64,000 nucleotides of DNA from positions 868,001 through 932,000 of the forward strand of contig OZ243922.1 of NCBI GenBank assembly GCA_965213905.1, in the 5' to 3' direction. The notes beneath the pieces are model-generated. The model worked only from the letters and a program-made list of their open reading frames with translations. It had not been told where the DNA came from and ran no database searches. Below, piece by piece: positions 1-8,938 of this stretch. This DNA comes from SIRX01 sp965213905 (lineage in GTDB: Bacteria > Actinomycetota > Rubrobacteria > Rubrobacterales > Rubrobacteraceae). A program made the position numbers and the translations under genes. The first letter of the stretch is position 1, and every line of letters starts with the position of its first letter.

Positions 1-2565
1 GGGAAAAGGATACAGCAACTCTATGCGGGCTACGGCCGTGTCCACGGCTTCTTCCCGGTACTCACTACCGGCGAGCTCCGTGTAGATTTTGCCGGAGCAC
101 AGGATGAGCCTCTCGACCGACTCCGCGTTCTCGCCGGCCTCCGCATCTCCGAGCACCGGCTGGAACTTGCCGCCCGAGAGGTCTTGGAGGCTGGACGCGG
201 CCATCGGGTTACGCAGGAGGCTCTTGGGGGTCATGATGATGAGCGGACGCTTGTGCTCGTTCAGCATGGCCTGGGCGCGCAAGAGGTGGAAGTACTGGGC
301 CGCGGTGGTCAGGTTGGCGACCCGGATGTTCTCCTGGGCCGCGAGCTGTAAAAAGCGTTCGAGCCGGGCGCTGGAGTGCTCCGGCCCCTGGCCCTCGTAG
401 CCGTGCGGCAGCAGCATGGTGAGGCCGGAGATCTGGCGCCACTTCGCCTGCCCGCTGACGATAAACTGATCTATCATCGGCTGGGCCACGTTGACGAAGT
501 CCCCGTACTGGGCCTCCCAGAGCGTCAACGTATCCCGGGAGTTTACCGAGTAACCGTACTCGAAACCTATCACCCCGATCTCCGAGAGCGGGCTGTTGTA
601 GACGGCGAACGAAGCGTTGGCCTGCGGCATTTCGTGCAGCGGCACGTATTTTTCATCGGTCTTCGTGTCGTAGAGGGCGGCGTGGCGCTGGGAGAAGGTC
701 CCCCGCTCGGAGTCCTGGCCCGTGAGGCGGATGGGCACGCCCTCTTCCAAAAGCGTGGCGAAGGCCAGCGTCTCGGCGTGGGCCCAGTCTATGTTCTCCA
801 AGTCTCCGCGGTTTCTCTGGAAGAGCTTCTCCAGCTTGTCGTTCGGGGAGAAGTCCTCGGGCCAGTCCAAAAGTGCCGCGTTGATCTCCTCTATCTTCTC
901 GCCCGTGACGGCCGTCTCCGGCACCTCGACGATCTCCGTCCGGCCTTCGGGCAGGTCGTCGTCGTTTTCGTCCATCTCCGGGGGGTTCTTCTGGACCTCC
1001 TCCATCCGGGAGCGGATGTCCTCCACCATCTGCTCGGCTTCGTCGGCCTCGATCACCCCGCGCTCTTTCAGGGTTTTGGCCCAGATCTGGCACACCGACG
1101 GGTGCTCCCGGATCTTGTCGTACATCACGGGCTGGGTGTAAGAGGGTTCGTCACCCTCGTTGTGCCCGAACCTCCGGTAGCCGACGAGGTCTATCATGAA
1201 GTCTTTTTTGAACTTCTCCCGGTAGGCGTAGGCGAGCTCCATCGCCGCCAGGCAGGCCTCCGGATCGTCGGCGTTTACGTGGACGACCGGGATCTCGAAC
1301 CCCTTCGCCAGGTCGCTGGCGTACTGGGTCGAGCGGGCCTCGTGCTGCTCGGTGGTAAAGCCGAGCTGGTTGTTGGTAATTATGTGGATCGTACCGCCGG
1401 TCGTGTACCCCGGCAGCCGCGAGAGGTTGAGCGTCTCGGCCGCAACACCCTCGCCCGGAAACGCCGCGTCGCCGTGCAACGTAACGGAGAAGGAGGCGTC
1501 CGTGTCGAACGTCGGCTCGCCCGGCTCGTCCCGCTTTTCCTGGGCGGCCCGGGTCATGCCCTCCGCAACTGGGTTGACGTGTTCCAGGTGGCTCGGGTTC
1601 GGCGCCAGGTTGATGAGGACTTTCCAGTCTTCCTCGCCTTCTTCGAGGTGGAACTCCCGCTGTCCGAGGTGGTACTTCACGTCCCCGACCCAGCCACCGC
1701 CGCCGCTCTCGGCGACCGCCGGGTCTTCGCCCCGGTCCGGCTGCTGGAACTCGTCGAAGATCTTGGCGTAAGGCTTGTTCAGAACGTGGGCCAGCACGTT
1801 CAAGCGCCCCCGGTGGGCCATGCCCATGACGATCTCCGGGGTCCCGGCGTCGGCGGCCAGCCGGATCATGCGGTTCAGCATCGGCACGACCATGTCGTTA
1901 CCCTCTACGGAGAACCGCTTCTGCCCGAGAAAGGTTTTGTGGAGGAACTTCTCGAAGGTGTCAACCCGGGTGAGCCGCCGGAGGAGCCTCTTTGCCGCCT
2001 CGCCTTCCAGGCCGCCGTTGAAGACCCCGCCCTCTACCGAGTCCCGGAGCCAGAAACGCTCTTTGGGCTTGTGGATGTGGCCGAAGTCGTAGCCGGTCGT
2101 GCTGCAGTAGATGCGCCGCAACTCGTCGCAGGCTTCTTTGGCCGTCTCGGTGCGGCCCGTCAGGGGCCCGGCGACGGCGCTGGACGGCATTTTTTCCAGG
2201 TCCTCCTCGGCGACCCCATGAAACGCTGGGTCCAGCGTCGGGTCTCCGGGAGGCTCGGTACCCAGCGGGTCTAGCTGCGCCGCCATGTGGCCGAAGTCTC
2301 GTATGGAACGTATAAATTTCGCCGCCCCCACGACCGTGTCCACGTCCACCCCGGACTCGGACACGGTGACGGACCCACCGCCGGCTCCGTCACCGGATCC
2401 GTCACCGGACCCACCGTTGGTTTCTAGCCTGGGGGGGCTCCAACCCTCGAAGAACTGCTTCGTGCGCTCGTCCACGGAATCCGGGTCGGCCCGGTATTGC
2501 TCGTAGAGTTCTAACACGTACCCGAGGTTCGGCCCGTAAAATTGGCTATTGCTGGCTTTCTGCAA
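1..2565 (-). CDS. sucA: 2-oxoglutarate dehydrogenase E1 component (C-terminus beyond window)
   Basis: Thiamine-diphosphate E1 subunit that decarboxylates 2-oxoglutarate in the TCA cycle. Reading the reverse strand from a TTG at 2565, 855 codons stay open to the edge. Seen: an N-terminal peptide FYGPNLGYVLELYEQY, a Gly/Ser/Asp linker (near 2340-2420), then E1 signatures GQDSERGTFSQRHA, FEYGYSV and LLPHGYEGQGPEHSSAR; the last visible residues ARIELLYPFP match the usual C-terminal part, so roughly 50 residues are missing. TTG is preferred because GAGGAA lies 9 nt upstream; a GTG at 2574 overlaps that site. It lacks the large E2-like N-terminal domain of mycobacterial Kgd. Long open frames on the opposite strand here are shadows. 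Confidence 0.95.
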   Translation of the reverse strand, partial: MQKASNSQFYGPNLGYVLELYEQYRADPDSVDERTKQFFEGWSPPRLETNGGSGDGSGDGAGGGSVTVSESGVDVDTVVGAAKFIRSIRDFGHMAAQLDPLGTEPPGDPTLDPAFHGVAEEDLEKMPSSAVAGPLTGRTETAKEACDELRRIYCSTTGYDFGHIHKPKERFWLRDSVEGGVFNGGLEGEAAKRLLRRLTRVDTFEKFLHKTFLGQKRFSVEGNDMVVPMLNRMIRLAADAGTPEIVMGMAHRGRLNVLAHVLNKPYAKIFDEFQQPDRGEDPAVAESGGGGWVGDVKYHLGQREFHLEEGEEDWKVLINLAPNPSHLEHVNPVAEGMTRAAQEKRDEPGEPTFDTDASFSVTLHGDAAFPGEGVAAETLNLSRLPGYTTGGTIHIITNNQLGFTTEQHEARSTQYASDLAKGFEIPVVHVNADDPEACLAAMELAYAYREKFKKDFMIDLVGYRRFGHNEGDEPSYTQPVMYDKIREHPSVCQIWAKTLKERGVIEADEAEQMVEDIRSRMEEVQKNPPEMDENDDDLPEGRTEIVEVPETAVTGEKIEEINAALLDWPEDFSPNDKLEKLFQRNRGDLENIDWAHAETLAFATLLEEGVPIRLTGQDSERGTFSQRHAALYDTKTDEKYVPLHEMPQANASFAVYNSPLSEIGVIGFEYGYSVNSRDTLTLWEAQYGDFVNVAQPMIDQFIVSGQAKWRQISGLTMLLPHGYEGQGPEHSSARLERFLQLAAQENIRVANLTTAAQYFHLLRAQAMLNEHKRPLIIMTPKSLLRNPMAASSLQDLSGGKFQPVLGDAEAGENAESVERLILCSGKIYTELAGSEYREEAVDTAVARIELLYPFP

Positions 2566-2796
2566 AGGGATCACTTCCTCAAGCTGGTTCCGCCGGTTTG
2601 CCGATTGACGGAGACGGAGGTGTAGTACAAAGAAGCCCGGTGCCGGAGGCCGTGCCTTTCCACAGTAGCTTCTTTGATGGATAACCTAACATCTTTATCT
2701 CGTCTAATGATACTCCACATATCAGCTTCTTTTTACCCAGCCCGTCGTTTGTGTAGACTCTTTTTCCGGGCCGGATTTTATGCCCGCGCCGGGCTG

Positions 2797-3120
2797 CTAG
2801 CTGTTTAGTTGCGCAAGCGCCCCGCGCAAATCTTCCGCCATGCCGCTGTGGCCGTATTTCTCCGCCTGCTCTATACCTTTTTCGTACGCGACCCGCGCCT
2901 CTTCCGGACGCCCCAGTTGAACGAGGACTTCTCCCAGCCGCGCGTAAGCGTTGCCCTCGTCCTCGTGTTTCGCCGTGTAGCCCTGGAGGGCCGCGGCTTC
3001 GTCCTCCGGGCGTTCGGCTTTACCGTACTCGTTCGCGAGCGCGAGCAGGCCCGTGGGGTTATCGGGATTGTCCGCCACCATCCGCTCGAAGTACTCGATC
3101 CTGTTGTCGAAACCTTCCAT
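2797..3120 (-). CDS. Small tetratricopeptide-repeat protein
   Basis: 107-residue soluble protein made of TPR-type helical hairpins (for example GNAYARLGEVLVQLGRPEEA), a protein-protein interaction fold. There is no signal peptide or membrane segment. An ATG at 3120 sits 6 nt after a perfect AGGAGG; a TTG two codons upstream abuts that site and is unlikely. Divergent from the PLP enzyme at 3169 with 48 bp between. Partner and role unknown. Confidence 0.85.
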   Translation of the reverse strand: MEGFDNRIEYFERMVADNPDNPTGLLALANEYGKAERPEDEAAALQGYTAKHEDEGNAYARLGEVLVQLGRPEEARVAYEKGIEQAEKYGHSGMAEDLRGALAQLNS

Positions 3121-3155
3121 TTTCAACCTCCTGTAGACGTAGCCTTACGGTGGGT

Positions 3156-3168
3156 TAGTATAGGCACG
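3156..3168 (+). promoter_or_regulatory. -10 element of a leaderless promoter (PLP enzyme)
   Basis: TAGTAT at 3156-3161 is followed by 7 nt and then the ATG at 3169. No Shine-Dalgarno sequence is present, so transcription probably begins at the start codon itself. Confidence 0.55.
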
Positions 3169-4407
3169 ATGAAACAAAGCCGCGCAAAAGAACAGCAGCG
3201 TTTCGAGACCCGGGCCGTCCACTCCGGCGAATCGCGGAACGCGGGCCGCAACGGAGACGCCCAAAACGGGGAATACTACCCGATCTCCACCCCCATCTAC
3301 GCCTCGACTACGTTTTTCCACCCGAATATAGAGACGACGGACAGGGTGCTGGGCGGCGAGCAAGAAGGTTACAGCTACGCCCGCTACGACAACCCGACGG
3401 TCGCCGCTTTCGAGAAGGCGCTGGCCTCCCTCGAAGGCGATGGCCGGGCGTTCGCGTTCGCTTCCGGGATGGCCGCCATGCACGCGGCGCTCTCGGCGGC
3501 GGAGTGCGGTGGTGAGTGTACGGTTCTGGCCGCCGACCAGCTCTACGGCTCGACGGCGACGCTCTTGGTCCAGGTCTTCGGCGCGTCCGGCGTCGAAACC
3601 CGTTTTTTCGACGCCTGCGACCCGGCGGATCTGGAAGAGAAAGTGGAGAAGCTAAAGCCCCGGGCGGTGGTGGTGGAGACGATCTCGAACCCCCTACTCC
3701 GGGTGGCGGACATTTCTCGCCTCGCGGAGATCACGCAAGAGGCAGGCTCAGCTTTTATTGTGGATAACACTTTCGGCACGCCGTACGTCCAGCGTCCCCT
3801 CGAACTCGGCGCCGACATCGTGGTCCACAGCGCGACCAAATACCTCTCCGGGCACGGCGACCTCACCGCCGGCGTCGTGGTAGCGAAGCCGCCGTACGAC
3901 GGGGCGGTGGAGCAGATGCGGAAGCTCGTCGGCGGCGTGCTCGGCCCGTTCGAGGCCTGGCTCGCCCTGCGGGGCCTCAAGACGTTGCCGCTCCGCATGC
4001 GGCGCCAGTGCGAGAACGCCCGCGAGGTCTCCGCCCGGCTCTCTTCGCACCCGAAGGTCGAGAAAGTCAACCACCCTTCCCTGGAAGATCATCCGGACGC
4101 CGAAACCGCCCGTAGGGTTTTGGCCGAAACTGGGGGTCTTCTCTCATTCGAGCTGGCAACGGGCGGGGCGGAGGGCCGCGGAGCCGCTTTCGAGTTCCTA
4201 AACGCCCTAAAACTCTGTGTAAAAGCCCCGAGCCTCGGGGACGTTTACACCCTGGCTATACACCCGGCCACCTCCTCGCACCGGGAACTCTCGCCGGCGC
4301 GCCGGGAGCGGCTGGGAGTAAAAGAGAACCTGATCCGCGTTTCCTGCGGTATAGAGCACCCCGAAGACATAACCTCCGACCTCGAACAGGCGCTCGACGA
4401 ACTTTAG
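3169..4407 (+). CDS. Trans-sulfuration PLP enzyme (cystathionine gamma-synthase / O-acylhomoserine sulfhydrylase / methionine gamma-lyase family)
   Basis: 412-residue Cys/Met-metabolism PLP-dependent enzyme. Visible family features: the substrate loop SYARYDNPT, the cofactor region VVVETISNPLLRVAD followed by FIVDNTFGTPY, and the Schiff-base lysine in VHSATKYLSGHGD. A C-terminal domain ends SCGIEHPEDITSDLEQAL. Length is typical (380-430). The start is taken at 3169 because a -10 element lies 7 nt upstream and the N-terminus RFETRAVHSGE is conventional; longer upstream reading overlaps the divergent TPR gene. Which of the family reactions it catalyses cannot be told from sequence; no biosynthetic neighbour helps. 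Confidence 0.9.
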   Translation: MKQSRAKEQQRFETRAVHSGESRNAGRNGDAQNGEYYPISTPIYASTTFFHPNIETTDRVLGGEQEGYSYARYDNPTVAAFEKALASLEGDGRAFAFASGMAAMHAALSAAECGGECTVLAADQLYGSTATLLVQVFGASGVETRFFDACDPADLEEKVEKLKPRAVVVETISNPLLRVADISRLAEITQEAGSAFIVDNTFGTPYVQRPLELGADIVVHSATKYLSGHGDLTAGVVVAKPPYDGAVEQMRKLVGGVLGPFEAWLALRGLKTLPLRMRRQCENAREVSARLSSHPKVEKVNHPSLEDHPDAETARRVLAETGGLLSFELATGGAEGRGAAFEFLNALKLCVKAPSLGDVYTLAIHPATSSHRELSPARRERLGVKENLIRVSCGIEHPEDITSDLEQALDEL

Positions 4408-4476
4408 AAAAGGACAACACCCCGCCTGTAATTTCCTCGACCGTATAGGTCGCGGGGGGTAGTAAAATCTCGTCGT

Positions 4477-5505
4477 ATGAAACGTTACCTCACCCTGCTG
4501 CTGATTTCGGTGATCGCGGTTCTCGTCGCGGGCTGCGGCGTGGCCGCCGGAGCCCAGCAGGGTGAAGAGGGGCCGGAGGTTTACGTGGCCGACGTGAGCG
4601 ATACGACCGGGAGGGGCAACCAACTAACCGGCAAGACCGTAGACTATCTAGAGCGCGTGATCTCCGAGGCGGAGGAGGAAGACGCCGAGGCCGTCGCCAT
4701 AGAACTTAACACCGCCGGCGGCCGGCTCGACTACACGCAGGAAATAGTCGGGGCGATGGGCGAGGCGCAGGACACCCCGATCATCGTCTACGTCACCCCC
4801 CGGGGGTCCCGGGCGGCGAGCGCCGGTACGTTTATCTTGCTGGCGGGCGACGTGGCGGCGATGGCCCCGGAGTCTCGCACGGGCGCCGCAACGCCGGTGA
4901 CCTTCACGGGCCAGGACATCCCCGGTGACCTGGGCGAAAAGTCCCGTAACGACGCTGTCGCCCTCATAACCGGCCTGGCGGAGACCCACGACCGGAACGC
5001 GGAGTGGGCCGAAAAAGCCGTCCGGGACGCGGAGGCCGTCAACGCCGGGGAAGCGTTAGAGATCGGGGTAATAGAGTACGTCGAACCAGACCTGCGCGCG
5101 CTCCTCGAAGCCGCCGACGGAGAAACGGTCGGGGCGAAGGGTATAGAGCTAAACACCGCCGGCGCGGAACTCGTACAACAGCCCTTGAGCTTCGAGGAGC
5201 GGTTCGGCTTCTCCAAGTGGTACGCCATCATCCCGGCGATCCTGCTGGTGTTGTTTACTATCGGGCTCATCTTCGCGGCGATAGAAACGAGCCGCCGGCG
5301 CGTCAGCACGGGCCGGGAGGGCATGGTTGGGGAGGTTGGCACGGTCCGGCGTCAGATCGGCAAGTCCGGCGGCACGGTCTTTGTCCACGGCGAACTCTGG
5401 TCCGCTTTCCCCGAAGAGCCCCAGATGATCCCGATAGAACCCGGTACGGAGGTCGAGATCGCCGGCTTCCGCCGCACGGCCATTATCGTCCGGCCCGCGG
5501 GGTGA
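4477..5505 (+). CDS. NfeD-family membrane protein with ClpP-class serine protease domain
   Basis: 342 residues. An N-terminal signal with a lipobox-like VLVAGC (Cys near 20) is followed by a ClpP/crotonase-like domain: AIELNTAGGRLD, then VTPRGSRAASAGTFILLAGD with the presumed catalytic Ser in AASAG. A single strong transmembrane helix follows (WYAIIPAILLVLFTIGLIF, about residues 248-266), then a C-terminal OB-fold NfeD domain. Family members cleave stomatin-like partners; no stomatin gene is adjacent. With one internal helix it is shorter than the usual multi-TM form (about 430 aa). TAAAAT at 4463-4468, 8 nt before the ATG, suggests a leaderless transcript. Converges with the DUF255 gene, 24 bp apart. 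Confidence 0.88.
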   Translation: MKRYLTLLLISVIAVLVAGCGVAAGAQQGEEGPEVYVADVSDTTGRGNQLTGKTVDYLERVISEAEEEDAEAVAIELNTAGGRLDYTQEIVGAMGEAQDTPIIVYVTPRGSRAASAGTFILLAGDVAAMAPESRTGAATPVTFTGQDIPGDLGEKSRNDAVALITGLAETHDRNAEWAEKAVRDAEAVNAGEALEIGVIEYVEPDLRALLEAADGETVGAKGIELNTAGAELVQQPLSFEERFGFSKWYAIIPAILLVLFTIGLIFAAIETSRRRVSTGREGMVGEVGTVRRQIGKSGGTVFVHGELWSAFPEEPQMIPIEPGTEVEIAGFRRTAIIVRPAG

Positions 5506-5529
5506 ACTTTCGGGATCAACCAGCCGGGA

Positions 5530-7578
5530 TCAACCGGCTAGCTGCGCCTCCAACTTCTCCGGCTCCGTCGTCGGGCTCTGGCAGGCGTAACCCTCGCAGA
5601 CGTAGGCCGTGGCCTTCCCGTCACGGGCCGGACGGTCTGCGAGCAGCGGTATGAGGCCGGTGGATTCTTCGTCGTCTTCGGGGCGGCCCGCGACTACTTT
5701 GTTTGGCAGGTAGCGGGCGTAGACGGTTTCTAAAAGGGTCCGGGTGTCCGGGGCTTCCGGCCAACCGATAATCACTACCTCACGAGGGCTGGAGAGGTGA
5801 AAGTCTAGGGCGGAGAGCAGGCGGCCGAAGGCGCCGGGTAACTTCTCCATGCCGCCGCTGAGGTTTTCGAGTACGGCCTCGGCCCGCTGACGGTAGTCGT
5901 CGCGGTCGAGCAGCCGGGCGAGCTTTAGCAGCACGTCTACGGCGACGGAGGTGCCGGAGGGCGTGGCGTTGTCGTAGATGTCGCGCGGGCGGGTTACAAG
6001 CTCTTCGTGGTCGGCGGGGGTGTCGTAGAAGGTCCCGCTCCCGGCGTCCCAAAAGAGCTCGAACACGGCATCACAAAAGGAGTCGGCCGCCGAAAGCCAG
6101 CGCGGCTCGAAAGTCGCCTCGTAGAGCGCCACGAGCCCGTCGGAGACCATCGCATAGTCCTCCAGGTATCCGTTGAAGCGGGCGCGGCCGTCCTTGTACG
6201 AACGTCGCAACCGGCCGTCGGACTTCAGCTTCTCTAACAGGAAAGCGGCGTTCTTTTCGGCCACCGCCCGGTAGTCATCGCGGCCCAGCACGCGGGCGGC
6301 GAGGGCGAAGGAGCGGAGCATGAGCCCGTTCCAGGCGGAGAGGATCTTGTCGTCGCGGCCGGGCCGGACACGCTCCTCCCGAACGTCGAAGAGCTTTGAG
6401 CGGGCTTTCTCTATCCGCCGGTCCAGTTCGTCCCGGGAGATGCCAAGATCCCCGGCGACGGACGCCGGCGATCGGGGGACGTTCAAAATGTTCTTGCCCT
6501 CGAAGTTTCCGGCCTCCGTCACGCCCCAGTAGCGCATCGCCAGTTCCGCCTCTTCGGGCCCCAGCGCGGCCCGGATCTCTGCTGGCGTCCAGACGTAGAA
6601 CTTGCCCTCCATGCCCTCGGAATCGGCGTCTTCGGCGGAGTAGAAGCCGCCTTCGGGAGAGGTCATGTCGCGCACGACATAGTCCAGGGTCTCTTCGGCC
6701 ACACGCTTGTAGAAGTCGTCGCCGGTTGCCTGATAGACCTCCAGGTATAGCTGAACCAGGAGGGCGTTGTCGTAGAGCATCTTCTCAAAGTGCGGCACGA
6801 GCCAGCGTTCGTCAACCGAGTAGCGGGCGAAGCCGCCGCCGAGATGGTCGTAGATGCCCCCCTGCGCCATTTTTTGCAGCGTAAGCTCTACGCCCGCCAG
6901 CGAACCTCCGTCCCCGGTGCGGTGGTAGTGGCGGAGCAAGACCTCCACGTTCATCGGCTGGGGAAACTTTGGCGCGCCGCCGAAACCGCCGGAGGTGTGG
7001 TCGAGTTGAGACTTGAGGGACTCGGCCGCGGCATCGAGGAGTTCGGGGCCGAGGGTGGATTTGGGGATGGCGGCGCTGGTTGCGGCCTGGAGGTAGTCGC
7101 GGACGCCCTCGGCGCTCTGGAGGACTTCGTCGCGGCGGTTCTCGTAGGCGTCGGCGAGGCTCAGGAGGACTTGCTGAAAAGAGGGCATCCCCCGGCTCGG
7201 GACCGGCGGGAAGTAGGTGCCGCCGTAGAACGGGGCGCCGTCCGGGGTCAGGAACACCGTCATCGGCCAGCCGCCGTGGCGGGTGAGGGCCTGGACGGCG
7301 GACATGTAGATGGAGTCTATGTCCGGGCGTTCCTCGCGGTCCACTTTGACGTTGACGTAGTGCTCGTTCATCATGCGGGCGGTCTGCTCGTCCTCGAAGG
7401 ACTCGCGCTCCATTACGTGGCACCAGTGGCAGGCGGAGTAGCCGACGCTCAGCAGTATCGGCTTGTCTTCTTCCCGGGACCTCTTTAGCGCCTCCTCGCC
7501 CCACGGGTACCAGTCCACCGGGTTGTCTTTGTGTTGGAGCAGGTACGGGCTAGTCTCTTCTGCCAACCGGTTCGCCAT
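5530..7578 (-). CDS. DUF255 / thioredoxin-domain protein (YyaL/SSP411 family)
   Basis: 682 residues. N-terminal thioredoxin-like domain with the family hallmark NRLAEETSPYLLQHKDNPVDW and the active-site motif CHWCHVMERESFED (CxxC), then an (alpha/alpha)6-barrel like that of glycoside hydrolases or epimerases. Cytoplasmic; biochemical function is not established for the family. The ATG at 7578 gives the conserved MANRLA start; GAGG lies 8 nt upstream. A GTG three codons earlier is possible. Full length, no defects. Confidence 0.92.
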   Translation of the reverse strand: MANRLAEETSPYLLQHKDNPVDWYPWGEEALKRSREEDKPILLSVGYSACHWCHVMERESFEDEQTARMMNEHYVNVKVDREERPDIDSIYMSAVQALTRHGGWPMTVFLTPDGAPFYGGTYFPPVPSRGMPSFQQVLLSLADAYENRRDEVLQSAEGVRDYLQAATSAAIPKSTLGPELLDAAAESLKSQLDHTSGGFGGAPKFPQPMNVEVLLRHYHRTGDGGSLAGVELTLQKMAQGGIYDHLGGGFARYSVDERWLVPHFEKMLYDNALLVQLYLEVYQATGDDFYKRVAEETLDYVVRDMTSPEGGFYSAEDADSEGMEGKFYVWTPAEIRAALGPEEAELAMRYWGVTEAGNFEGKNILNVPRSPASVAGDLGISRDELDRRIEKARSKLFDVREERVRPGRDDKILSAWNGLMLRSFALAARVLGRDDYRAVAEKNAAFLLEKLKSDGRLRRSYKDGRARFNGYLEDYAMVSDGLVALYEATFEPRWLSAADSFCDAVFELFWDAGSGTFYDTPADHEELVTRPRDIYDNATPSGTSVAVDVLLKLARLLDRDDYRQRAEAVLENLSGGMEKLPGAFGRLLSALDFHLSSPREVVIIGWPEAPDTRTLLETVYARYLPNKVVAGRPEDDEESTGLIPLLADRPARDGKATAYVCEGYACQSPTTEPEKLEAQLAG

Positions 7579-7832
7579 CGTCTCCACCTCTCTTCTTGGC
7601 CGTCAGTAAGAACGTACCATAAGCGCCGTCCGAGGTCCGCACCGACCGTCTAACCAATCGCCGGATTTGCAACGGCCAAAGACGGGTAAGCTCAAGAGAG
7701 AAAGGGATGACAAAAAAACACGTTCTGAAAACCCGGTAGACGGACGCCATAGAGTACGGTATCGGCCCGGGCCCGAGTTTGGGACCTTTGTTATCCTTGT
7801 CCATTGATAGGAACTTTTGGAAGGAGAACACC

Positions 7833-8858
7833 GTGGATCTTCAGAAGCTAGAAAACACCGCAGAAGAACTGCTGTCGCCGGGCCGGGGAATACTCGCCGC
7901 CGACGAGAGCACCGGGACCATCACCAAGCGGTTCGAGGCGGTCGGGATAGAGTCGAACGAAGAAAACCGCCGGGACTACCGGGAGATGCTGTTTACCACC
8001 GAGGGCATCGGGGAGTACCTCTCCGGTGTGATCCTTTACGACGAAACCATTCGTCAGGAGGCCTCCGACGGCACGCCGCTGGTCCAGGTCCTCGAAAATC
8101 AGGGGATCGTTCCCGGCATCAAGGTGGACAACAGCACCGTGGCGATGCCGCTCTCCCCGGACGAGAAGTACACCGAAGGTTTAGACGGCCTGGGTGAACG
8201 CCTGGAAGAGTACGTGGAGTTGGGCGCGCGCTTTACCAAGTGGCGGGCGGTCGTCACCATCGGCGACGGTATCCCGACGCCGGCGGGCATCGGGGCCAAC
8301 GCCCGCGCCCTGGCGCTATACGCGGCCTTTTGCCAGAACGCGGGGCTCGTCCCGATCATCGAGCCCGAAGTGCTCATTGACGGCGACCACTCCATCGAGC
8401 AGTGCTACGACGTTTCGCTAGAGACTTTCAGGACCACCTTCGAGGCGCTCTACCAGCACGGCGTGGAAGAGTCGGGGATACTGCTCAAGCCGAACATGGT
8501 GATCTCCGGCAAAAGCGCCGGGCGCCAGGCGGGCGTCGAAGAGGTGGCGGAGTTGACGATAGAATGCCTCAAGCGGAGCGTACCGGCGGCGGTGCCGGGG
8601 ATCGTATTTCTCTCCGGCGGCCAAAGCCAGCTACAGGCCACCCAACACCTGAACGCGATGAACCAGATGTACGACGACCTGCCGTGGAAGCTCTCGTTCT
8701 CCTACGCCCGGGCGTTGCAGGAGCCGCCGATGGAGATTTGGGGCGGCGACAACTCAAAGATAGACGAAGCCCAGAAAGCTTTCTACCACCGCGCAAAGAT
8801 GAACGGCGCCGCAAGCTCCGGCGAGTATTCCGAGGACATGGAGGAAGACGCTGCGTAG
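7833..8858 (+). CDS. Class I fructose-1,6-bisphosphate aldolase
   Basis: 341 residues of the eukaryote-type (Schiff-base) aldolase family. Seen: GRGILAADESTGTITKRF, substrate-binding Lys in RFTKWRAVVTIGDG, the Schiff-base Lys in ESGILLKPNMV, and SGGQSQLQATQHLNAM. Cleaves fructose-1,6-bisphosphate in glycolysis and condenses triose phosphates in gluconeogenesis. GTG start at 7833 with GAAGGAG 6 nt upstream; the longer reading upstream is not conserved in character. Phosphoglucose isomerase is encoded separately at 59.2 kb. The 254-nt region upstream (7579-7832) contains only promoter sequence for this gene and the divergent DUF255 gene. Confidence 0.95.
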   Translation: MDLQKLENTAEELLSPGRGILAADESTGTITKRFEAVGIESNEENRRDYREMLFTTEGIGEYLSGVILYDETIRQEASDGTPLVQVLENQGIVPGIKVDNSTVAMPLSPDEKYTEGLDGLGERLEEYVELGARFTKWRAVVTIGDGIPTPAGIGANARALALYAAFCQNAGLVPIIEPEVLIDGDHSIEQCYDVSLETFRTTFEALYQHGVEESGILLKPNMVISGKSAGRQAGVEEVAELTIECLKRSVPAAVPGIVFLSGGQSQLQATQHLNAMNQMYDDLPWKLSFSYARALQEPPMEIWGGDNSKIDEAQKAFYHRAKMNGAASSGEYSEDMEEDAA

Positions 8859-8938
8859 AGTAGCCATCAGCAATTAGCTTTCAGCGGTCAGCTTCCGGGC
8901 TGTCCGCTTTCGTCCTTCATCCTTGGCCTCCGTACCGT

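Noticed and set aside
376..2274. Very long plus-strand open frame (632 codons)
   Set aside because: It lies antisense to the 2-oxoglutarate dehydrogenase E1 gene, whose reverse-strand translation has unmistakable family motifs; high GC removes stops from shadow frames.
2750..2796. Terminator after the TPR gene
   Set aside because: GC-rich complementarity is too imperfect to support a stem-loop with a U-run.
7550..7831. Minus-strand 93-codon frame upstream of the aldolase
   Set aside because: Overlaps the DUF255 start and promoter DNA; composition not protein-like.
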